A stretch of DNA of 64,000 nt, from positions 60,217,244 to 60,281,243 of the forward strand of contig NC_034409.1 of assembly GCF_002078875.1 (NCBI RefSeq). The letters run 5' to 3'. Positions 10,701 through 19,880 of the stretch are shown here, one piece after another. Under the pieces are notes generated by a model. It searched no databases and had not been told where the DNA came from. It saw only the letters and a program-made list of their open reading frames with translations. This stretch comes from Numida meleagris (lineage: Eukaryota > Chordata > Aves > Galliformes > Numididae). Made by a program: the position numbers and the translations under genes. Numbering within the stretch: the stretch's first letter is position 1; the number at the start of each line of letters is the position of its first letter.

Positions 10701-12803
10701 AGTGGGAGGGAGTAGTGGGAAAGAAGATGCAGGTTACTATTCAATCATTTCAATTGCCCTGTGAAACCTCTCCGCCAAGGATCCTCTCCAAAAGCAGATA
10801 AGAGTGGAATGTGTCTGTATGTGATTGCAGTGAAAGGGGATGCGTGCGATGGACGTACATAACGTGAATAAAACACAATGAGCTACAACAGGGAATTAAA
10901 GATTTTAAAGATTTAAATTTTAAATCACAGAAGCTTCAGAGATCCTGTGGCAGAAATGCAGGAAAGTGGTCTTTTGCTTCGTTATCTGTAATTCTGCTGT
11001 ATGAATAATAATTATACTATGTGACAGAGGAGAGCCGTGTGCTTTTATTCAAGCTTAATCTTTATAGATACGAGGCCAGTATAGAAGATGAGCTACTTGC
11101 TTTAATGGTATTATAATTTGATTTAACATTAGAATATGTGCCTGCAGTATCTGCTTTCCAAGTAACAAGGAATTGCGCTGGAGGAAATGTTCTTTGCTTT
11201 TCTTATGGCTAGTGATCTAGTTTGCTTAGTTTTAAAGCCTGAGACAGCAAATACCTTTCCAATGTTTTAAGTAGTCTTCTTGCATAAGCTCGGAGAATAA
11301 AATTTGCTTTACTTATGAACCTTGCTGTGAGATTCACTGCTGCTGTTGTTTTTCTCCCTGTTTCTGCTGTGTGCTCTTGCCTGCCCTGAGCCTAGGATGG
11401 CTTCAGTGTCAGTCAGAAAGTCCATCCTTAACAGCAGCCTGTTTCTTCCAGCTATTTGTGCTCTGCGGCTTGCAAAGTAGCTCACAGCACTGCAAACTTC
11501 TCAAAGGAAAGTCAGCCAAAAGTAGAGAACTGTCCTTCTCAGCATCGCGGACATTCATTTTCATCTTATTTGTTTTCCCTCTCTTCTACCTGACCAGACC
11601 TTGCGAATCTTGTGAGTATATAGGTATTAGAGCAAAAGAAGGAAGGCTTTCAATGGAAAATCAATGTGGCTTGGCAGCTGGTGAAAGACTGCATGCAGGA
11701 AGCTGTAGAGCTGTGTTAAGGAGTTGAGCAATCCATCACCAGCAGCACGATTTCCAATTCATTGAAGAATGCTGAAGAAAATAAAATGTGAAGCAACAGA
11801 GTCCCAGCAAGGGTAAGTGAGATACCCTTCAAATAGCAGGGTTTTCCACCTCTCTGAAACATCGGGCATTGGCTCCTTGCAGAAGTAGGACAAAGAGCTT
11901 GACAGACCTGTAGTCTGATCTCTTATGGCAGATCCTAAGGATCTTAAGGCTTGTTAGCATTTGACCCAGTTTAAACTAACAGATCATGTAAAAAAGAAGA
12001 CTTGCTGAGAGATTAAGGAGAGAGAAAGCTGAAAAAAATTTGACACTGGGAGAAAGACTCCCTGCAGCTGAAGACACGGGTGCCTAAGGAAGAACAAACG
12101 CACCAAGCCAAAAATCTTTCCTTGCTGTCACACCACTGTCAGGTGATGGGACAAAGCTGTTGCCACAGGAGATGTGAAAAGGTCATGGGTGATCTGGTCT
12201 ATGCTATGAAGCTTCTGCAGTTCAGTCCTACCGTATCCCTGTTCCTCGGAGGAACACGTTGGAATCTCCTTCTGCTCTGGCACTGCTCTGTATTCTGCTG
12301 TCCTAGGGCCAGGCTTCATCTCCCCAGGATTATTCTTATCTCTGCCATCAGAGTGGTTCCAAAGATTGTTTATCAGTATGGTAATAGACACTTTGTGTAT
12401 ACAAATGTATTTTGGACACAGGACATCCAGCCTATCCATCATGCCTTGTGGAGCTTTGAGACCCTTGGCTGATGAAAGAAAAAATCCTTATATTCCCCAG
12501 TACCTTTGATCATCCCAGATGCACCCCACACTTCAACCCTATTGGTCACCACCTCTTCTCTGGCTGCAGAAAATGTGTGAAGAAACTGGCACAGCAGAGC
12601 ATAGGGTGGGACAGAACTCTGCTGGGTGCTGCAAGCCAGCAAAACAACTGGACCTTGCCCTGCTGGGCTGGCTCCAGGCAAAGCCCCTAAGGTCTTTCCC
12701 TATGAGCAGCTGCTTGTACTTGGGCAGAAGCAAGAAGGGGCTAGGCTTGGTTTTCTGTGAAAGAAGATAAACAAAAAAAAAGTAGTTGTAAGCAGATATC
12801 CAC
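7730..12803. other. Intergenic stretch, no gene supported
   Basis: No repeat tail, exon or RNA gene was recognised here. The notable compositional feature is a GC- and CpG-richer block at about 9950-10290 (separate finding). Several open frames of 100-194 codons exist, the longest on the minus strand at 9686-10270, but they coincide with that GC-rich block, where stops are rarer, and show no family resemblance. The AT-rich part at 10860-11300 shows nothing. Confidence 0.45.
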
Positions 12804-13197
12804 TCATAGAATCGTCAAATTGTTTGAGTTGGAAGGAACTTTTAACGCAGCCCAGGATACAGTTGGCATTCTGGGCAGTGAGGGTGCATTGCTGTCTCAT
12901 GCCCAGCTTGCCATCCACCAGTACCCCCACGTCCTTTTCAGCAGGGCTGTGCTCCATCCTTACATCCCCCAGCCAGTACTGAGAGTGGGGGGTTGCCACA
13001 ACCCAGGTGCAGACCTTACAGTTGGTTTTGTTGAACCTCATGAGGTTCTCCTGGGCCCACTGTTCAAGCCTGCCTAGGTCCCTCAGGCATGTCAGCTACA
13101 CCACACAGCTTGGTGTCATCCACAAACTTGCTGAGGGTGCACTCAGTCCCACTGACAATGTCACTGATGAAGATGTTAAGGAGCAGTCCTCACGCTA
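12804..13197 (-). repeat. CR1 LINE fragment with internal deletion
   Basis: The tail TCATAGAATCGTCAAATTG at the left end shows the minus orientation. After only about 35 bp of 3' end, the sequence jumps at about 12843 into the C-terminal coding part of the CR1 reverse transcriptase frame. The minus-strand translation contains KDVGVLVDGKLGMRQQC and NANCILGCV, which I recognise from CR1 ORF2. The usual 3' untranslated and terminal coding segments between these two parts are missing, so the copy was deleted after, or jumped during, insertion. No functional reading frame remains. Confidence 0.9.
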
Positions 13198-13961
13198 GAG
13201 CAGAGGAAAGAGTCACCACTGGGCAGGAAGAAAAGGGTCCTGATGTAATTGAGGTCCTCCAAGAGGGAGGCCTACAGTCAGGCCAAGGTGGTGGTTCTCC
13301 ACAGTAAGAGTAATTAACTGTGAATGAGTGTCAGACTGGCTTAACTCTTATCCTCTGACCTAGGGCCCAATGAGTAGACAGGTACAAGTTAATAAATAAA
13401 CCAAACTAAATAAAATAACCTGGTAAAATAACCTCTCAGTGCAAAGTCGAGGACATAGTGGGGCTCCTGGGACTCTCCTGCTTGGATCTGGAGCAGTTTG
13501 GCTTGTCATACTGAGCACTGCAACCACCAGGATCAGTGACACGAGAGAGTACTTGGGTCTTCTTTTTCCTTGGATGTTCGTGGAAATTGTTTCAGCTCTT
13601 GTCTATTTTCAGTAGAGCACTAGAAGAAGATGAGACATAAAAGGGGCGTATAATTTGCAAATCCAAGGGAAGGAGAGAGCAAGAGATGCCATTGTATTGC
13701 CAACAGGTGGGAAGCAGCAGTTCTCCATGCCTCTGTTTAATGACCTGTGCTGCAGATGAAATATCAAGTTCTTTGGAGGCATTTCCTTTTCATGGGGGGT
13801 TTTTTGTATAAGGACAAATACCAACCATGTAAGAATATGATATATGAATAAACATGGCTCGTGCACAGTCAGAGACTAACAGATTGACCGAGAAGGATGA
13901 AATAGCACATTGCATTCTGCAAACAACCTCTCTAAAGTGTGCAGATAGCAGAATTACCAAA

Positions 13962-14470
13962 TGCCATGGTTTTATGATTTTCGGTTATTGGTATTCCACA
14001 TCATAACATCATGTAGTGTATGTACCTGGTTCTCAGAAGAGAAGGACTACTACATTCCCCAGGGTACTTTGCTCCTCTGTAACCTTTTCCAGCCAGAGGG
14101 AAAAGATAAAAACTTGCAGATCATGAGACCTTGTCCCTTTTCTTTCTGCCCGTCTCTCATTCTGGCAGCATCTCGCTCCCCAGCCGTCTTATCGTCGGTA
14201 GTAGAGTAAGGCCTACCTTGATTTTGGACATTCTCTCTCTCTGTATTGGATTTATCAGCTTAAATTTTAATTATATTGTATTATAGTGTGTTGTTTTGCA
14301 TTCCGATATCTTATTTAGTAAATTAGTTTGTTTCTCCTCAGATTGTTGCCGCTGTTTTTGCTCTCAGGCCCATTTCCTTATCCTTTTTTCCCTTTTCCCG
14401 GGGCGTGGGCCCATGGGTCCCCCGTCCCATTCATCACGGAACCGGGCCAAACGCCCAAAAACTGTTGACA
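13962..14470 (+). mobile_element. Solo LTR of an avian endogenous retrovirus
   Basis: The block begins TGCCATGG and ends TGTTGACA, so it has the TG...CA ends of retroviral LTRs. It is flanked by a perfect 5-bp direct repeat, CCAAA (13957-13961 and 14471-14475), which is the target-site duplication. Inside, a GATAAAAA at about 14105 could serve as the TATA element. A later segment with CCTACCTTGATTTTGGACA, a run of CTCTCT and a GC-rich end closely resembles abundant chicken LTRs as I remember them. No gag, pol or env sequence adjoins it on either side, so it is a solo LTR left by recombination between the two LTRs of a provirus. A 5-bp duplication fits ERVL/ERVK-like groups. It lies about 0.5 kb upstream of the DENND5B CpG island in the same orientation. 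Confidence 0.88.
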
Positions 14471-15160
14471 CCAAACATGAGCGGGGAGCTCATCAGATTG
14501 GAGAAAATAGCCTCAGAACTTCAGAATCATACAAGTCCTTTTAGAAGGAGATGCTACTCCCTAATTTGACTGCAGGAGCCTTGGCAGTGAGTGAGTGTAA
14601 CAGGAGGACTGTGCATATAGGGATAGGATAATACTAATTTCTTCCTGGACACGGTGCAATGGCTATTAAATCTTAGGCAACCCAGGCATGAAGAAATGCT
14701 TTAGATTTTGCCTAGTGTATGTAGCAAGGAGACAGTTCTCTGCGTGACAACCGTGATATGATTAAAACCGTTAATGGTACATGAGCAGAGACCTCTGCCC
14801 CATGCACATCCATCACCCGCCCTCCGCAGCTCGCTCCTGCCCTTCGGACCTTCAGTCCAACAAAAACCCACCGCCCTCACCTCCATTCCCACAAGAAGAC
14901 GCTACGGACAGCCGGAGCGCTGCTTCCCGCCCGCTGCTTTTTGTCTGGAAGCCGCCGCCCCCCATCACCCAGTACGCCGAGGGTCCCGGCGGGGCGGTGC
15001 CGCGACCGCGCAGCGTTTAAAAGCCCCGCGGGGGCGGACCGGTAGTGCAGCGCCGCCCGCTGCCCGCCCCTCTCAGCTGACAGCGGGGCCGGAGCCACCG
15101 CTCGGTGCCCGCCGGAGCCGCCCAGCGCCCGCCGCCAGCGCCCGGTGCCCGCCGCCGGGG

Positions 15161-15181
15161 ATGGAGGGCGGCGCGCCTTGA
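15161..15181 (+). promoter_or_regulatory. Short upstream ORF in the DENND5B leader
   Basis: An ATG at 15161 opens a six-codon frame (MEGGAP) closed by TGA at 15179-15181, 43 bases before the DENND5B start codon. Its context (GGGGATGG) has G at -3 and G at +4, which is as good as or better than that of the main start (CGGGATGA). If the transcript begins upstream of 15161, ribosomes would meet this uORF first, which could dampen translation of the main frame. Its use is inference. Confidence 0.45.
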
Positions 15182-15224
15182 ACCCGCCGCGCTGCCGCAG
15201 GGTGACGGAGCCGCCGCCGCCGGG

Positions 15225-15336
15225 ATGAGCGGGAGCGGCGCCCCCGGGCCCGGCGCGGCCCCGTGCCGCTTCGCCCACTACTTCGTGCTCTGCGGCATCG
15301 ACGCGGAGAGCGGGCTGGAGCCCGACGAGCTCGCAG
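15225..15336 (+). CDS. DENND5B: DENND5B coding exon 1
   Basis: This exon encodes the first 37 residues, plus one base of codon 38, of a DENN-domain protein of the DENND5 family, which act as guanine-nucleotide exchange factors for Rab GTPases in membrane trafficking. A Gly/Ala/Pro-rich leader (residues 1-13) is followed by [20 protein letters not shown] and DELA, the conserved N-terminal strand of the upstream DENN module. The HYFVLCGID wording fits DENND5B better than its paralogue DENND5A. The exon ends GCAG|GTGAGC at 15336/15337, a near-consensus donor, leaving phase 1. The frame joins cleanly to the 66-nt exon at 61620. The remaining DENN, RUN and PLAT regions lie outside the window. The neighbour ETFBKMT in divergent orientation supports the assignment. 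Confidence 0.93.
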
Positions 15337-17717
15337 GTGAGCGGCCGGGCGCGGCGCGGGGCCGGGGAGCGGCTGCCGCAAAATGTCCGCTCCCCCCGGG
15401 GAGGGGGCGCCGGGCCTCCGGGGAACGCGGGCGGGGGGCGAGCTCCGGTCCGGCCGAGCGGCGGAGTCGGCCCGGGTGGCAGCTCCGGCCCCGCTGCTGA
15501 GCTGCTGCGGAACCCTGCAGAGCCCCGCGGCCGAGCTCGGCGCCGGGAGAATGCGTGTTCTTCCCTGTTGTGTGCTGCAAACCGGGGGGAGGGATGTGGG
15601 AAGAACGGAATAAATGCAATCGCATCGCTAGTTGCGTTGCTTTCTTTCACGTCTTCTGTCTGTTCAGAAATAGTCTTCCCGCATCCTTCGCTCTCCACCC
15701 CCAAAAAATGTTTCAGATCCAAGAATGAGATTATTACTGTAGGATCATAGAGATGCTCACGCGTTTTCTAAAATATTTATTGTTGGAGGGCTTATGCTTG
15801 GATTTGAGTATGTTGGGAGAAGACTGTACTCTCTCGTAAATGTCACTGTGCTCATCTAAAATGAAATGTTTAAGTCATTTTTTTTTTTTTAATGTGTAAA
15901 ACAGGGCTGACTGTAAGCTTTGTGATGGGGTGTAATTGCATGGAAGCAGAATGTTTACTCTCTGAGTTAGGAGCCTGAAAGCACTGAGGTCCATAGGTCC
16001 TGCTGTCCATACGCACTCCCACTGCAGGTGAGGGACCTGCATGGGACAGGTGCGGGCAGTGGGGCCTGTGAGATCTCTCCTGCCGCAGCAGGAAGGACGT
16101 GGCCTTGCGTTGTGTAAGAGGGAGGCTGTGTGATCTGCACTGCTGACCCATGCACCCTGGTTGAAGTTCACATTTACGCTGGCTGTAGAAGGGCAGATAT
16201 GAGCACCTGAGGTGCCACAGAGCCTTCCCTTGGCTTAGGTGTCTGTATCTTTTCCCATTGTCTTTGCACTAAGCGCAAGCTCGAGGCAGCCCTGGGGTCT
16301 CAGGGCTGAAGCGTTAGCTAAGCACTCTGCCAGCTGTTTGTTTTCTAACACGTGCTAGTGACCACAGTCGTGTGTTTTGGTTTTATTGCTTTTAATAGCA
16401 ATCTCCTGGCTTGTGAGCCTTCGCCCAGCTGATAGCACACAGGGTTTGATTTGCATAATGCAACCCACTGGGGCATGGGCAACTCATGCTCTGAGTTGCC
16501 TCAAATTCTGCTTTCTGAAAAGAGCTCATCTTTAAGGCAGTGTTGGCTAGCAGTGCGTGCCTCCCCCAGTGACTACCTGGACTTCACAATGTGCCTTTTG
16601 CTGCTTTCTGCTCAGTTTCCCAGCAAGATGCACAGGTGTGCTCTTGGGGAGTGCTGCACAAGGGCAGGTGAGCACTGCGGGTTCGCACAGTACCATGGCT
16701 CTGTCTCTTCTGTGGCAATTTAGGAGATTTAGTCCAACTCTTCCAGTGAGACCAATTGGATATTAAAGCTAATTGGATAATAGGAGCATTCAGAAATTTT
16801 TGGTGATGACAGAGTGGCATTGTCAACACCTAGGAGGGTTGGGACATAGCGAAGGAAGAACTGGAGTAACAGAGCTATGATGGGACTGCTATTAGCCATG
16901 GTGTATTTTTAGGGACTCGTGACGAGAGCTTTCTGCTATCAGCTGGGAGCTGAGCAGTTGGAAGTGCTGGAGAGGAACAGGCAGTGCTGTAAGCCACGCA
17001 TGTAATGCAGCCCTGCAAAAATTAACTCTGGCTTTAGATGTAGCTGAGAAAATGTTTCTGCTAAAGACTGGGGAGAGCTAATGTCACCATAGGCAGGCAC
17101 AAGGGAGATCTCATCTAAAACTCTGTTACAGTTCCAAAAATGGGGCTACAAGGATTCAATTCTTAACTGGAATATGCAGAGAGAAAGATGCTCAAGGGAG
17201 CAGATGGACCGTTCTGCAAGAGGACACCCACAAATGAGGCTATTTCTTTCTAAAAAAAAAAATGCTTTTACAGTGTTTTCTGGAAAGAAATGATCCTATT
17301 ATTTCGGTATTGAATTGTAGCTGTGATGGCTTTCCATGCCGCCGGCCTTGTGCTTAAGGAAGCTGCTGAGGTAAGTTGTGCCTTCCCTGAGAAGCGCTGT
17401 CACTTAAGCTGCCGTGCAGATCATCCCTAATTTAGCAAAAAAAGTAATTAAGAACCTGCTTATCTCCAAACACTTGAGTCCCTCAGCAGCTCCAGCACAC
17501 AAAGCTCAAACACGTCGAGCTGCAGCAGGCCCAAGTGCTGGGTGGAGGAGTGGGGCAGGAGGTGAGCTGCAGGCCCAAGGCCTCTCCTGTGAGCAGAGGA
17601 GCAGAAGTTACAGATCCTCATGGGGTTTTCAGCTTCCAGAGGGCTGGGCTGGGGCTGGCTGGGAAGCTGCTCCACAGCTGGCTTCAAGGGAATTCGTTTT
17701 GTTATCTAAGTTCATTT

Positions 17718-17782
17718 TCATAGAATCACAGAATCTTCTGAGTTGGAAGGGATCCCTAAATGTCATCTAGTCCAACTCCTCC
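17718..17782 (-). repeat. Short CR1 LINE tail
   Basis: The sequence TCATAGAATCACAGAATCTT followed by GAGTTGGAAGGGATCCCTAA and CATCTAGTCCAACTCCTCC is the very 3' end of a CR1 element read on the minus strand. Only about 65 bp remain, an extreme 5' truncation. It is antisense to DENND5B. Confidence 0.9.
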
Positions 17783-18985
17783 AAAATATTGAAAGCTGTT
17801 TACCTATTGCTGAACTTGGTAGTGTATCCAGGCACGCAGCAAAGCAGCATGTGGATGATAATGGTCAGTATATTTGACATGAAATATCTTGAAAAGCATG
17901 ACATTTTCAATATTGGTTTCTCTGTGCTGCTGAACTGCACTCAAAAAGGATGAAGAATGCTTTTCTCTCATGTTCAGGGCTGATAGAAAATGTATTTCAG
18001 TGTGCTTTCATCTTCATGCCCACTTCTTTCAGGTAAAGTCATCTCGAGACCAGCAGCCCTGCAAATGCATGTGCTCAGATGAACACATTATAGTAAATAC
18101 TTAACGTTGCCTTAAAGAAAAATACCTAATAGTTCATTGAACTGTTTCTATTACATGATTTTTCATACTGTGTGAACTTCAAGTGCGTGTGCTAGGCACA
18201 AGGATTTTCATGGCTGTAGCTGCCATTACATTTTGCTTTGATGACGTATTAAACTTTGTAGAAGAGTTGTGTATAAATTCTAAATTCTCCAATTTATAAA
18301 AAATCCAGAATACATGCGAGTCAGTCAAAGAGAATGCAATGCCTTTTAGCGAGGGAAGAAACTTGGTGTTCTGGAGGAAAGTCAGAGAGAACTATGTGTG
18401 GGAATTCTGTTGCCAAATGGAAGAATGGGTCTGAGCTCTGCACAGGTCACTGTCAGTGGAGTGGTTTGGAGGGAGAGGGGGTGCAGCGTGAGGAGTGGGG
18501 CCTGAAGGGCTCTGTGAGATGATGCCCTCTGTGCTGAAGAACATGAATATTGCTGGAGTCGCAGTAATCCTCTTGCTATGTAAAATAAAATATTATAGCT
18601 TTTCCTGTGCATAAGCCTTCAAATATTACCTCAATACTGTGCTTACAATTGGGATACAATTTCCAGTTATTGTATCTTGTCCAGCAGAATATTTTGCATT
18701 GTCTGTTTTTGATGAGTGTGTGAAGAATCAGTATCTTATAGTCCTGATTCAATTTATACTGTAAAGCTGTAGAGAGCTTCACCACTTCTAAGATCAGCTA
18801 TTTATTTCCTCACTGTGCCCAGCCCAGCAACTGCTGGGAGAGCTTATAGTCATGCTAACTGGGCATGTCAAGTATCTTGGGGAAACTAATCACTGCTTCT
18901 ACCTCTTGCTATAAATAGTCAGACATTGAGAATTAATTTCCTTCAACAATGAAACACTATCTGAGTTAATAATGCTGAAAAACAA

Positions 18986-19003
18986 ACTGTGTGTGTGTGT
19001 TGC
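18986..19003. repeat. Short (GT)n tract
   Basis: A run of about six GT units (gtgtgtgtgtgt) is present. It is short and probably of no consequence, but could be length-variable. Confidence 0.5.
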
Positions 19004-19543
19004 AGTCTGGCTAACTGTGCTTCTTGTCTACAGGCTCTTATTTTTAGAAAGCCGAAAGCCTTTTATTTTCTTGTGTGCTTGGCACCTGCATGCTCTTGCG
19101 TTGCACAGCCTGGCTGCAGCACGCCTGACTCTCCATCTGACTTCCTCTGCACCGGTCACGCTGGAGGGCCAGACTTTAACAAGAAAAATGTGGTGGCATT
19201 ACTACGCTGATGCAACGTCATGTGTGCATGACCCTTTTCAAAATAAAGGGTTGGGTTTTTTTCCTAGGTTACTGGAAATATATTAATGAATTTCCCTTGA
19301 CCAAGGAATTTCTAAACAGTTGCAGTTCCTGTTTGTGACTTACTCAGTTGTGACAAATGAAATACATGCTATGAGAGCTTTGCTTTTCATTTTTAAAGGG
19401 TAGTCTAGAGCACCACAAAGCATGCATGGGGAAAGTGTTTAGGTTAAGCAACCTGGATGTGGGTGAGACTGGTACCAGCAGAGGAGAAGATGGCTCATGT
19501 ACAATTTAACAGATCGAATGTGCACCTCAGAAGCACTTGTAGT

Positions 19544-19880
19544 AGGATCGTAGAATTGTTTCAGATGGAAGGGACCCGTAAAGGCCATGTGGTCCAACCC
19601 CACTCAGTGAACAGAGACACCCACAGGTAGATCAGGTTGCTCAGAGCCCTGTCCATCCTTATCTTGAGTGTCTCCAGGGACAGGGCATCCACCAGCTTTC
19701 TGGAAAGCCTGCTCCAGTGCCTCACCATCCTGATTGTGAAAAGCTTCTTCCTTATATCCAGTCTAAATCTCCCCTCTTTTAGCTTGAAACCACCTCCCCT
19801 TGTCCTATCACAACAGACCCTGCTAAAGAGTCTGTCCTCTTCTTTCTTACAGCCCCCCTTCAGATACTGAAAGGCTGTAG
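19544..19880 (-). repeat. CR1 LINE 3' fragment
   Basis: This is a minus-oriented CR1 copy of about 335 bp. The tail at the left is degenerate (GTAGAATTGTTTCAGATGGA). Then come GTGGTCCAACCCCACTCAG, the CTCCAGGGACAGGGCATCCA block and the conserved CAGTCTAAATCTCCCCTCTT and CACCTCCCCTTGTCCTATCA segments, corresponding to the last part of ORF2 and the 3' end. It stops near 19880 with ACTGAAAGGCTG. Antisense to DENND5B, no intact frame. Confidence 0.92.

Larger units (their letters stand above)
14930..15560 (+). promoter_or_regulatory. DENND5B: CpG-island promoter of DENND5B
   Basis: CG dinucleotides are very dense from about 14930 to 15560, in contrast with the flanks. A TTTAAAAG core at 15016-15023 is followed by GGGGCGG at 15031-15037 (Sp1-type GC box), which would put transcription start near 15045-15060. 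The leader then runs to the ATG at 15225. The island extends through exon 1 into the start of the intron, as is usual. The exact start site cannot be fixed from sequence alone. Confidence 0.8.

Noticed and set aside
14877..15722. 281-codon minus-strand open frame across the DENND5B promoter and exon 1
   Set aside because: It lies antisense to a CpG island where stop codons are rare. Its translation is a Pro/Arg/Ala-rich low-complexity string with no domain, and the plus strand has a recognisable conserved exon.
16721..16765. Possible CR1 tail (AGTCCAACTCTTCCAG)
   Set aside because: Only about 20 bases match and there is no TTCTATGAT-type tail next to it. Chance is a fair explanation.
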